Shown in pieces: positions 47,490 through 59,700 of a stretch of DNA of 64,000 nucleotides (positions within the stretch are counted from its first letter, which is position 1; each line of letters opens with the position of its first letter). The notes under the pieces were generated by a model, which made no database searches, was not told the DNA's origin, and saw only the letters and a list, made by a program, of their open reading frames with translations. Both the position numbers and the translations under genes were made by a program. Origin of the DNA: Haemonchus contortus (lineage: Eukaryota; Nematoda; Chromadorea; Rhabditida; Trichostrongylidae); NCBI GenBank assembly GCA_000469685.2, contig LS997566.1, forward strand, positions 43,414,920-43,478,919, given 5' to 3'.

Positions 47490-48556
47490 TATAAAAATTT
47501 ATTTGCTAACGTTTCGGCGATATCGCCTTCTTCAGAGCCTGAAAGTGGATCAAAACAATTTGCGGATATTAGATCAAAGGTCTCCACAACCCTACAGAAG
47601 TTCGAGACCCCCCAGAGCACCACGTAACCCAAAGGAGGAGCACTCACCGTCACTTCGTGGATCCTCGAAATCACCCAGCAACCGATAGTGGGACCAGGTT
47701 CATCCGGGCTTGGTCTTCATCGGAATCCTTGTGGGAAGGCCAACCTTATATAAGGCCTCAGTTCCCGCGTAATTGTGAGGCATTCCTCCCTCCGGTTCAT
47801 TTTTGGATTGGTGGCCTGTATCCAAAATGCCTCGAGGGATTTGCGCGCACACAATTGCGGTTCCTGGGCCACGACCTCCACGGTGACCTCAAAAACGCCT
47901 CCGTTATGATTTTGAACGCGGTGGGCTCCTAAGGCGGTGGACTCCCTCGATCGATTCATGCCATCTAGGTGTTCCTTAATTCTTACGTGGAGTGGTCTTG
48001 CCGTTTCACCAATATACTCATCCCCGCAGTTACGGCAAGTGATCTTATAGACCACCCCAGACATAGCGCAATCCCCTTCCCTGCCAGCTGGACATACCAC
48101 ACAGTTTGAGGTGGTACATAGGCGGTCATACTGCCGGTTTCGAACCAGGCGTTGCTTTAGATTGAAGGGTGGCACGTTTATAATGGCTACAGAATTTTCC
48201 AAACCTGCCCTTTTGAGACATTTTCTGATGACGGTGCTGACTTCATCAGAGATAAATGGCAGCACGAAGGGAACTTTCCCCTCCATGAAGGCACTACCAT
48301 GTCTCCTTTCGGCGCCACTGGAAAAAACTTTGTGGGTGGTTGGGGAGATGGAGTAACCATTTAGCTGAGCAATGTCGCGTGCCATTTCCAACGATTCTTT
48401 TCGCTCATCCTCTCCAGTACAGACCTTCGCGGCGGTTCGGAACATGTTCCTCACAACAGCTCGTTTTGTCTGGAGAGGATGAGCCGAGCGACAATGGACG
48501 ATGATGTTTTTATTGCTTGGTTTTCTGTACCACTTCGTAGCAACCACATCGCCCAA
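47490..48556 (-). mobile_element. 5'-truncated Penelope-like retroelement with GIY-YIG endonuclease
   Basis: The minus-strand frame 48556-47717 encodes 279 residues. It begins in the last part of a reverse transcriptase-type region (TKWYRKPSNKNIIVHCRSAH), then a linker with CxxC-type motifs (CTTSNCVVCP), then GVVYKITCRNCGDEYIGETA followed by RPLHVRIKEH, the GIY-YIG endonuclease core, and ends about 20 residues after NRREECLTITRELRPYIRL. Penelope-like elements join RT to GIY-YIG in this order. The RT catalytic part is missing upstream, typical of 5' truncation. The frame is uninterrupted, so the insertion is fairly young. The region after the stop contains a hammerhead-like core (47512-47535). 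Confidence 0.85.
47512..47535 (-). ncRNA. Hammerhead ribozyme-like core in the Penelope-like element
   Basis: The minus strand reads CTGAAGA (conserved CUGANGA), A, the self-complementary GGCGATATCGCC (stem II), then GAAAC (conserved GAAA). This order and spacing are the catalytic core of hammerhead ribozymes, which are documented in the terminal repeats of Penelope-like elements. Stems I and III and the cleavage site were not settled by hand, so activity is unproven. Confidence 0.5.
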
Positions 48557-49227
48557 TAATGCCGAGGTTTATAGAAGCCAGAACGTGGAGACAACTGTTT
48601 GAATTTAACCAGCACGGCTACTCCTCACTGATGGAGCTACTCAAGTAGGCCTCTCAATGTAGAACCAGTCCTGGACGAAGCAGAAGAAGTAATTAATCTA
48701 ATACCGCCTTTGTAAAAATACAGTAGTCCTAAAGATTCCATAGGCTGGCTCCTAGATTCCGAGATACTTTTTCGAACTCAATACCGGATCTTGCCATGCC
48801 GAGCGAAAACAACGAGCTGTCATTCTTTGGGCATAAAAATTCGTTTACTCTTATCAATCATTTTATCTCTGAATGAAAATTCGTCTATTTTTGTCAAAAC
48901 TTTCGTTATTGTGGTTAGATAAATGTTGATCATACTAAAGGAAGGAGCGAATTAAGGGGATCATAAAGAGTTATAAAAAAGTCTCATTCAATATATCAGA
49001 TCGTCCGAAAAGTGCTCGCAATTCTAGTGATCCTTTCAGGAATTTTTCAGAAATTTCTGTAAAATTACTACCTTGGGATTCCACCCACCTTAAACGCAAG
49101 GCCAGCTTCGATCCTGAAATGACCAAAGTGCCTGCCCGTTCTGGACATGTACTTCTATAGGGATTCTGAGCGATTATGTTCACACCTCCATATCGAAGCT
49201 TTGAAGCCCTAGACAAGAGGATCGAAG
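48557..49227. other. Intergenic, nothing recognised
   Basis: No reverse transcriptase remains upstream of the Penelope-like fragment and no exon was identified. Confidence 0.4.
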
Positions 49228-49377
49228 ATGAGCCTCGACCTGGTCAATCGACTGCGGCATCACGAGATCTACAAATATGTTATGCCCGTACAAGTGAGCA
49301 GTATTTCTATGGAAACTTTCAAAAAAAATTCGAAAAAATCTCTGGACTTCTGTGGAACTCCAGATCGCATGAACACC

Positions 49378-50721
49378 ATGGTACCAGGGAGACGGGCGCT
49401 AGGAGCGATTTTGGGTAATCGATTTGCCGCATGCGGCTGTCGCGGACCACTCATTCGCCGTTATTACAGCTCCAGCGTTCTTCATACAGCTCAATCGATA
49501 TACGATCATATTTTATTCATAATTCTACTATTAGTACTTTTGTTCTTGTATTTCTTATCTACTGCTGCATCCTACTACATTCCTTCGCGCGCGACGCCCC
49601 TCTCACCGCGACGCGACCATTTCGTTCCTGATGCACCACACCCCATGGTACCAAGAGGACCTCTTAACTGGTAAGTGGTAGATAGCTTACCAAGAGCTAA
49701 CAGAAAGGGCAAAACCAACTTTCCTGGTATCCAATTCACTCAGCTTCTGTTGCCAACGAGTTTTCAAGGGAAAAAGATTCGTTTAGTTCCATCTTTTTCG
49801 TTCCATTCATTCCATCAGAAATGTCCACAAATAACATGACACTTTATTATTTGCCATTTCAATAAATAGTTTTGTTTGCTCTCATTACGAAAGCGCTAAA
49901 TTAGGGCAAGAGTCAGAGGTTATACATATACGGCTGAATGCACACTACTTCAACTCGGCCCGATTGAAAACTTTCAGTGCAAACTGAACTTTCCATTACT
50001 TCTGCATCGATTGATTCCAGCTAGTCCAAGGAAACGGTTATTGTTAAACGACCAGAACAGCTTCACAAGTCAATTCAAAGAAGAAATTTCTCAGTGTGCA
50101 AAATGCAGGACAGAAAAATCTCAATCGAAAACTTACAGTAAATGCCGAGTGGGAACCTGCAAAGGGATTGGGTGTAGGAGGATAAATTTTCCCAGTCATT
50201 CAATGAGTTGAGACTCAGCTTTCGGCATTCTACTAGGGAGTAGACGACTCTGAAAAGAGGGAGCACTTGGTTACAGTAGATGGACTTCGATCCTCTAGAC
50301 CCTGCAAGTGATAAGTGGTAACTCAAGCAGAACTACTACCCTGATTCTTTCATAGTTTGTGGAAAGGGAGTTTCCTCCGGGACTCTTTCCCTCACTCCTC
50401 ACTCCCATGTAGCTGTGGGACACGTAAAAGTATCTACTCAGCAAAGAAAACCACGATCAGTGATATGAAAACTGACAGCAGCAGCCGATTCTTCAGTCCG
50501 AGCCCGGTGTTCTTCCAGGAACGCCACCAGAGGATCTGAAAATTTGAACCTTTTGTTTACTCACATATAGGGAGCTAGTCAATAAAGCTCAAAACCTGCT
50601 TATTCTGATAACCATGGCCATCGATGTGGGACCGAGCTCCTACTCCGGACCGTTCGTACCATATGAAGTTCCAGGGCAAAGTCATCTTTTCGGAGCAGTG
50701 GAATTGACCTCTGCCAAATAA
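49378..50721 (+). CDS. Tentative small membrane protein gene (2 exons)
   Basis: Not a recognised family. Exon 49378-49670 ends at GTAAGT and joins in phase to 50571-50721 after CACATATAG, ending TAA; about 147 residues. A basic N-terminus (MVPGRRALGAILGNRF) precedes one strong membrane segment (HILFIILLLVLLFLYFLS), followed by a Pro/Arg-rich stretch and a short C-terminal exon (VGPSSYSGPFVPYEVPG). The frame is also open upstream to an ATG at 49228, so the start is uncertain, and additional exons in the 0.9-kb intron are possible. Confidence 0.4.
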
Positions 50722-50961
50722 ATTCCGAACCTCTAGCCATTAATCCGATGGATATCCAAACGTACGGGTGTATATCCACGTGTTACAGCTGGCAAAACAA
50801 GGAATTTGTGAATTCCCTCTGGCTGTTGTTTCATTTTGCGGTGCCGCCCGCCTCCTACTAGTTACCAACGTTATCAGCTCCTTCCGGTGCATATCAGTGT
50901 TTATAAGGGGGAACGAGCATATCACAAGCCATATTGCTGCTGGTCATCTGATTTTCTTAAC

Positions 50962-52816
50962 ATGAAATCGGACGACATCACAGCTTTGCATCTTTTTCCT
51001 ACGACGTTTGCAAATTCCACTCCAACCACTTTACGTAAGTTGTTTTACTACTCTCAATAGCTTTTGTATTGGACAACTAGCCATCTATCAACCAAGTTGT
51101 ACTTTACTTTAGAATATCCACTAGCCGGTCCACCCCTTTTGGCATCGACTCCATTTTGGAATCCATGCCTATTCTCGCTTTTCTCATCGTTTCCAACTGA
51201 TCAAACGCTTATTCCAGTACCAAACTCGCAAACCTCATTCAGGTAGGCTTTTCATCACCGGAATCGTTGGGTCCATTACTTCACAGAACTTCTGAAGCAT
51301 CCTTTTCCAGCTCTCAACCAACACCCTTGTTACAATTCCCTCAACTGCTGGAAAGCGTACCCGAATGCTTCTCACAGTCAACAGATGGTTCCCAGACAAC
51401 AGAGTCGGGTAGATCTACACCCGGTAATTCCCTCCCTGAGGTAAGTGCTGCTCTTGAGCTTACGGAAGTGTCCTACATTTTTTCATATACATACTTTTAC
51501 AAAGCTGCTGTTTTAGTTCTGAAGAGGCATCTTTAGGAAAACCCTACCAGGCAAATATAAATAGAAAAAGGAATTTATGTATTACCTGGATAAGCCATGC
51601 TTGTTAAAAGCTTGAACATCCGTAGAAAGTATCGATCTTGTTCTCGACCTCCTAACTTCGTGTCGCATCGAGATTTGTGAAGTCCTGGGGATGCTCGAAT
51701 TCTAGCTAAGCAAATCATTCTCCTTTCCGATATGAATAACTGATGTCAGCCCTTACTGGGATATCTGGGATGTGTACCTCTGCGTCTGATGGCTTTGGCA
51801 CAAAAATTCTGTGTGGGAACTCGGTTCTTACAGTGACCTTATGGTGGAACAAAGCGAACCGGATGCAGAATTCCACGGAAACCATATTTCCTTTCACGGC
51901 CTAACCCCTTTTGAATGGACAAATAGTCAATCTTTCGCCTACATAACGCATCGACAAGGAACTTGGAGCAAGTATACGCGACGTATGGGTGGCACGGTGG
52001 GTGTTGTACTGCATCGTGACCACCCTTTCGAGTTGGAACCCGCAGATGGGTTACTGTAGGGATGGAGTTCCTGTGCTAACTATGCGTTTCCGCTGGCCCT
52101 GGTTTGAAATGCTGCGATCCACATAGTATTTACATGGCTCCTTTAACAGATAAGCACCTACTTATCCATAGGGAAAGAAGTGGATACCACCTTGTCCTTT
52201 TATCGTAGTACTCTGCTACCAAAAAAGCCTTCTGATGAAATCGTAATCGGAAGGAATGACTAGGACAAGCATAGCAACCTTGGTGTTATTCCGAGGGAAC
52301 GAATGAAAGAAGTTCTTGTCGGATCAAAATTGGTCGACTATCAGGAATTCATATCATTTAGACAGATAACTGCAACATTTTCATTACTGAAAAGATTCCC
52401 ATCCCATGAATCAGCGGACCCAAAAAAATCGGATCGATTTCAGCGTGTGTCCTCACCTGAATGCTGCAGGACCACGTCCAGAATACGACGAGGACGACCA
52501 CAGCAAGACATTACCGATGACGATGATCCGAACAGTCAAAAACGTCGACATCGACGACTTTACGCTCGGCAGTACAGGTAAGGAGACGCTTGCCAGAGCT
52601 CATTTCCGGACCTTTACACAAGGAACCAATCATCACTGATTATTAAGGGCCCAAATGCGTCATAAGGTCGACGAAGTGAAAGTATTGAAAGCAAAACTTG
52701 ACGAGATGCGGCGTACGGTTGAACGATTAGAAGCTGCACTGGACAGTGAACGACGGGAACATCATCATAAAACCGTACTGCTCAATTCAATGATTCAATC
52801 AAAACTGATTCCCTAG
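50962..52816 (+). CDS. bZIP-like transcription factor with atypical basic region
   Basis: Exons 50962-51034, 51113-51242, 51287-51440, 52444-52577, 52648-52816; phases agree, 219 residues from this ATG. The first half is Pro/Ser/Phe-rich. The fourth exon has an AT-hook-like RRGRP, an acidic TDDDDP patch and a basic stretch QKRRHRRLYARQYRAQMRHK. The fifth continues as a heptad coiled coil (VDEVKVLKAKLDEMRRTVER) and ends MIQSKLIP. This looks like a bZIP dimer, but the Asn that almost all bZIP basic regions use for DNA contact is not present at the expected place, so DNA binding may differ. An upstream exon is possible because the frame is open before 50962. The acceptor of the last exon (TATTAAG) is weak. 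Confidence 0.62.
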
Positions 52817-52957
52817 CAGAACGTTGAACCCTATTGAAAATGTACATATCGATTGCATATAATCATGAAATCGGTTCCAAGCCGGTAATTCACGATATCT
52901 CCACTATCTCATTTGTAAATTTATATCATAACCATGAACACTGCAGTATTATTTATT

Positions 52958-52963
52958 AATAAA
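52958..52963 (+). terminator. Polyadenylation signal of the bZIP-like gene
   Basis: AATAAA about 140 bp after the stop codon at 52814-52816, in AT-rich sequence. Confidence 0.55.
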
Positions 52964-53645
52964 CATTCAGATATAACCAGTTTACGAGGTTCTCAATCGA
53001 AATCGGACAATACAAACTTTGATGAATATGATATAAAATCATGTAAATTTCCGTCACCACTAGATATCACTTGATGTACACACAACTTGGTACAAATGGA
53101 AGGGAAGTGTGCTAAGGGTAAATTCTCGGAGTGTAAAGGGACTACAGACCAAGGGAGTTCGAATTTTCCAAATCGCATCGTTTACAACACGAGGGCCTAC
53201 CTTCCTCTCCCAAACAAAACCAACAGGAAAAAGGGCAATCACAAGCACAAAAAGGGGGCGAAGCGTTGTTTAACGAACGCTTAGCGTTGCCGAACGGTAA
53301 TTTCGGGGGAACAACCCGCCAACCATCGGAGAAATCAGGTAAGAAGGATGCATCATATTTCGAGTTTAAAAGGGATCTTCAATTTTCAACAAATAGGCTT
53401 TCGCAAAACAATTCAACCACTAAACAACAACTGAACACTGTACTTTCAACTTGTAAGTTTAATACAGTGAGACGAATAGCACAAAAGAAAAAAATCTGAA
53501 TTGCATGAGTTTCTTATTTGAAGCCATTTTCAAGCTTTCCAAAACGACATAACCGTAATAACCTGATGCTCCTCCTTCTCTCTTCATAGGAGAAGAGGAA
53601 GAAAGAGAAAAGAGAAGGTTCTCTTAGAAACCCTTTCCTTTCTTT

Positions 53646-53651
53646 TTTATT
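53646..53651 (-). terminator. Polyadenylation signal of skp-1
   Basis: AATAAA on the minus strand about 115 bp after the skp-1 stop (53765-53767). It faces the bZIP-like gene, whose signal is about 690 bp away: convergent transcription. Confidence 0.6.
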
Positions 53652-53764
53652 CTTAGGCCATGTCTAGAAAGTTGGAGCACAAGCCATAACAAATTGTGAA
53701 GGGCCCCGCTTTGGATCCTACACGCTAAGATCGAACGAAAACCTCTAAGCAACTTCCCTAGACT

Positions 53765-56700
53765 TCAATGCCTCGTCCGTTTTGAATCGTCGCGATCATT
53801 GTCCCTATCACCTCCTCTTTTGTTCTTCACCTGTTGGAAGAGATCACCCAAACCGAACACATCCTGTTCACGCTCGAACTGAAAATGGAAAATAATCAGA
53901 TTAGTAAACTGATACATACACCTATGCAGGTTTGCGATGAGTGAATTTATTTCATTTCATGAGTTGCTTCTTTCATATCCGTCTGTAAAATGGAGAACTT
54001 TCATTCCTCATGAAGTAACATTATCCCAAAGATGCTCTGTCAAGGTGAGAAATGGGAATTATGGGCAATAGGCAGACCTGAGGTTCCCCTGCAAATAGGG
54101 ATGTAACCGAACCAAAAAGCAAGTTCTACCATTGCACATCATCGTCGAGTATGAAGAGAAATGAGTAACTGTGAACAAATCAGAGCTCGTGACTCAAAAA
54201 AACGCTAAATACTAAGGGCATTCATTGACTGAACGTTTTTTTATTTGCTGCAAAAACAACTTCAAACACCAAAGCAGTAGAAAAAACTTTGACTTTTGAC
54301 ACAAAAACTAGAAGGATAGAACGCTAGCGCATTTAAGCGGTGGTTTTAGGGATTTCGGAAGAAAATTGGAGAAATTTTTTTTCAAATTTTTCCCGGGATT
54401 TCCTCGAAGCTTCCATGGGGTTACAAGTAAAAACGCTACGCGCGCGCACCTATCCGGGCACCTCTTCATTCCTTGTTATAAGTGATTGAAAGCTTCGCTC
54501 CAAGACCACAAATCCGCGGTTTGAATTGGATTCTATTTGAACTCTCCACTCAAGTTGTGCTCAAAACAAATTTTTGAAAAAAAAAGTTAGGCGGGCAACA
54601 TGGCATGTTTGTGTCTATTTACAATCAGCTAGATGAGCACAATTCGAACAAGTCTCGTCGATGTTTACGACCTTATCGCTTACCACAGCATTGCCGTAAA
54701 TACTGCATATCAACTCCAGACGCCAAAGAACGCTGTTGATTGTAAACACTGACGTAGAAAAATATATCGCTGAGCTAACCTCAAAACCATTCAAACTCCC
54801 TGTAAGTAGTTCACTGCCAAAAACTGGGGGAAGGGACGTGCGGGGGAATCTAGTAAAGCGGTATATGCTAACAAAACTTTTTTTATAAATTAGTTTCAGT
54901 ATTAATCAGTTTTTCTCTAAGGCATGAAGGCCTTAAATAACACTTTTTTCTGAAGCCGACCGGTGTACAGAAAAAAATCACATATACCCATCGCAAATTC
55001 CTGAAGAAACAATCCAAAAAATCACAAAACTGGCCCTATATTTACTAAATTTGAGTCCTTTGATCTCTGACACCTGATCCCACCGTGTGGAGTTCAACGC
55101 CCTCTCGTCCCGAAAATTCGACGAATTTATGGCTTCCGAATTTCCTTTGAGGCCAAAAGAGACAGCGTCGCCGTCGCACTCATACCGTATCCCTTTCTTT
55201 GCACTCGTTATCAATAACAAAGCAGTGCAGAAGGAAAGAAGATGATGTAAGGTCCGGTAATAGAACTCAAAAAGTGACGTTAGTTCACGAGCAATCCAAA
55301 CACATGAAAAGAACGCGCAAATCACTGAACCAGTCTTCACGGTTATCGCTGTCTCAATGGCCACTAAAAAGTTATTCAGAGCAGCTGATACGATCGTTTT
55401 CAATACACCATTAGATACAGCTGATGATCACATTGAGCTCGTAAATTCTGGGTAAAAGAAATCACTTGATTTCGCAATAGTTCCGTGATATCAGCTGATA
55501 ACGCCGTATTGTCCCTAAGACGGGTCGAAAAGAAACTTTCGCTAGCATTGCGGCACAAAGACTTTGCCATCTATAAGGTAAAGTACATGTCCAGATGCGT
55601 AGATAGTGTACTTCCCTTTCTCTTCACAATGTGTACTTGCCCTTTCGAACCAAGATATTAAAAGAAGAGAAGGAAAGGGACTTTGAGTTCTAGGGGCCCT
55701 TATACTACCGTTTACGGATTGTCATTCATCTCTAGCGGTTATCTAGTGATTAAGATGGTTCGAGACCCGAAAAGAAATTGAAAAATTGGTAATAGCTCAG
55801 GGACGAAGATCAGGTGATCTCTGAAGGTGGTTCAGGTTTATAAGCAGTTTTTAAGTGAACAAAAAATATTATACAATGATAAATCTGGGTGAAACCTTAG
55901 ATTATAATTCGAATATCGTGTTCATTCTGAGGTCTCGAGTTAAATCACATAACCATATTCACAAATAGATTCAAGGCCTTAAATCGTGATCAGCGTAGGC
56001 GAGATGTCATCACCAGTGCTTCTTCCAGGGGTAAGTATCTTCATTCTAATTAGCTTGGAAAATTTGGACAAGGGATACCCAGAAGTTGAGACAAATCCCA
56101 ATTTTCACAGATGGTTTTTGACCACAGACTCAGTCGTTAAGTATCCGCAACGTAAACGAATAGATCATTTTACACTGACCTGTACTGGTCCAGATCCACG
56201 GGAGCTGCCCTCCGCTCCAGAGAAACCTTTGTCAGGAACAAAACGTTGGGTATTGATGATTTTATCCAGATCGTCACCATATACGTCTTTATCGATGTTT
56301 TTACCTGGAAAAAAGCTATTCAATCGTATTTGTACGTCACATACGGTGAAGAAGGCCTAAAGTTGATTTTCCGCACCACTCCGACATCCAGGTTAGGTAT
56401 AAAACTGCTCATAAGTATCCTCACGTCACAACATCGCAGAAAAGATCGTAGTGAGTGCTAAATGAAGTGCTCGTTTTTGTGTCCAGCCTTCAGGACAAAC
56501 ATAGCCATAGTTTCCCATTTCCAAAAGTATGCTTCACAGTGTTTTCGGATTTGTAGCTGACTTCAAATGTGTATTGCCCCTTGTACCACTTGACTAGAAG
56601 GACATCAGTTCGAACTTATCCGAAGGCAACTCTCTTCAATAACTCCTCGCTGAAGAAGTTCTTCCATGTTATATGGAGCAAACTGGTATGGTCAAAATAA

Positions 56701-59700
56701 TGCACCCACTAAGCCGTTGCCCTTTAATGGAACCATGAACAATGTTTCAGTTGGCTTTTTACAATCCTATCGCTGGTTTTATCATATCAGTTTTTACAGT
56801 TCCTTAAGAAAGCGTCAATAGAAATAAAAAATTGCTGCATGGGCAACTACCCACTATCCGTATTTTCTCATTGTGTTCAAGACTAGGGGGAATGCCTCAC
56901 GTTAAATAAAAATAACGCATATTTTATCTGAACATTTCAGATTCTCACCACTACCACCACATACCATTAGGTTGATGCATAATTATTGCGGTTTTTTTTC
57001 CAACAAAATTTCCTTAGGAAAACGATAAAAATATTCAGCAAAGACACGTTCAAATAATAACTCCACAGCATATCCACTATCTACGTCGAGTACTGCTTCT
57101 CATTTGCTAGGCAGTCGGCTTCCACAGGTGGAGAAGTTTCAATTTTTAGAGGCAATCCAAGCTTTGACGTCGGCAATCAAGTCATTTGGCAAGCCAATTT
57201 ACCAACGAGCGATTGACGTGATAATCCATAGGAGTTTTTATTGGTGGATAGGGCGAACGTAGAAGCAGATGCCATTCCTTAGTCGGCTTTGGCTGACTAT
57301 TCCATCGCCGAGAACGTCGTTGAGATCACTTTATGATTGTGGCACCTTCCAACCTTTCTCAAAGTAATAGAGCATAATGTGGCGTATATGAAGATGACTT
57401 ACTAGTCATATTTCCGTTAAGAAAATTGAGAGGATTATTTCTACGAAACCCCGAATTCAATATTCGAATTGCATCGACAAAAAAGAAGCCGCGAAAAAAC
57501 CCGCAATAATTATGCATCAACCTATTACCTATCATTACTATGACTGTGATAGTAGTGTTAGTGGTGAAGGTAATTCTGAGTATTAAGGTTAGTTTTAGTA
57601 CAAAGAATAGTGTTAGTATCAGTTCGGTGATGTTCTTGTACCAGAAAGTTTTCTGGTGATAGAGGTCAATGAAAGTAGAATAAGTATTATGATAGTACGA
57701 AATGTTCAAGTCCCACCCAATTCCACGACATTGTGACATTTTGTATGACATTCCATCAAAAATAGAAACTTGTGATGACAATTGCCTAGCCATAATAAAT
57801 GGCGCCACACTCCATGCTACTGATAATTCGCAACGATAGGAATTCATGTCCTATTCGTATGAGCATGCATAGACTGCTGATAAGAGATCAACAAACAGCC
57901 GCAATTGTGAGCTGACTACGATCGCGTTGCGATGACATCATACCCAATCACATTACTGTCGAACTGATAGCGTTTCGCTTGCCGAATACGCTTCAAAAGT
58001 ATCCAGCAGAGGTTTGGGATGGGTGCCAACGATGGCAACCACCTTAAACCGAAGAGTTCACTCCAAATCTCAGAATCCCATTCAACCACTCTTACTGGAT
58101 GCTGTGAGAACCGGTTCTATATCCCTTTCCCAGTAGTGTGAGCGTGAGGATGAAGATATGAAAAAAGGAAACAACACTTCACCCAACTATGTTACACAGG
58201 GTGATACTCAGGAGCACAAACCACAAACTGCTTACGCAAAGTGCAGCAGTGACCAAAGCGCGGGGACAACCGTAACCGGAACCTTCTGTTATCGCCACAG
58301 TGGATGGAAAAATTGGAATAAGATTTTTCACCATTCCCTGCTCCAAATTGAGCAACGGGAACCCCAATTTTAAGGAAATTTTCGTGAGGATCAAAAGAAA
58401 ACCCTTAACTCCGCAGTCAGGATCGATTGAAAAACCTTCAAGAACGGAGGCAAAAGAAGATGCTCTATAACCTTACTTGGCCTATAAATGTGTTGTTGGA
58501 CATTATCACCGCCACGCCAAGCTTTATCGTACGGATTGTAAGTCTCATCGTCCATGGCTCCACTATCGAGACCCTAAAAAACAATTTGATGATCAAACCA
58601 AATCGCTTCGTAGCCTAGAGTGGTAGGACCTTATTCTGATCAAAGAGTCTCTGATCGAACTGCGTTTCACTTGATCGCACTTTAGCATCCGGTAAACCGA
58701 GCACAATCTTCTCGGAAATGTCACGATCGCGGTCTCTGAAAACAGTCACGTGAAACTTCCGTCAATGAAAAAGAGAAACATTGAGAAAATGACTAACCGC
58801 ATCAGTTTGTCCACCTTATCAGGTCTATTACGTGCAATATTCCTCTCCTTACGAATATCATCCAAGCGATCACGCCTATAATAAGAATATAAACTGCACA
58901 GTTGTTCAAATCTGAATAGAGAGGACAAAGTTTGCTATTCGCAATGTTTCTTCATCTCGCAATTATTTCCAGTCATGGAATCTCGATTAAAACTCTATTC
59001 GAAAAAATACTATTGGGATAATGCATTGGGGAACATCAGCATAAGACCAATTACGAAAGAACTTTGCTTTTCCGTTACAAGCGGAACGGATTAATAATAA
59101 TAATGTAATAATCGAGGCACAAATCGACTAACCTAACTTCCTCTCGAGCTTTGACAGCTTCATCTTCATCCTCGTCTCTTTTCCTGATACCAGCACGTTC
59201 CTAGAAGAATTCTGTTGAATTGCATATCCGAATTAGGGGGAATGAGTCAGACTTTTCTCAAAAGTAAAGAGAATCTATGTCATAAAAAATCAACTTTGTG
59301 AATCAAATAAAAATATCAATTAATCAACGCATCGAGTAGGAGATTACTAATACTACTATTTCAAAATGACACGAGCCTACGGTTCCGCTCGAAATGTAAA
59401 ATCTATTCACCTGTCGAGCTTTCGCAGCCATTTCGCGCATACGTGCTTCTTGTTCGAGTTTTTTGTGCTGTGCGACTCTCTTTTCCAATTGCGCCCTTGC
59501 TTCCACGGATTCCCTAGCTTTCCTGTCAGCAATGTACAATGCTTCTGATAGTTTTGCGAAGCCTTCATTGATGTGGGTCTGCAATTGGTAGCCTTATGGA
59601 AGGAAACTTCAGCAATAACTGATCCTACCTGTTGTAATCCTCTACCATCAGCAGCTAATCGTTTATCAAGAGATACGGTAAAACCTAAATGAAGCAAGAA

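Noticed and set aside
54978..55403. 141-codon minus-strand frame with hydrophobic stretch
   Set aside because: Inside the last intron of skp-1; does not join in phase to exons 16 or 17 and has no family signature.
55986..56461. Plus-strand frames of 124 and 71 codons
   Set aside because: They are antisense to skp-1 exon 16, whose protein sequence is unmistakable.
57359..57847. 162-codon minus-strand frame
   Set aside because: It begins outside and runs into the terminal repeat of the deleted mariner; no transposase motif.
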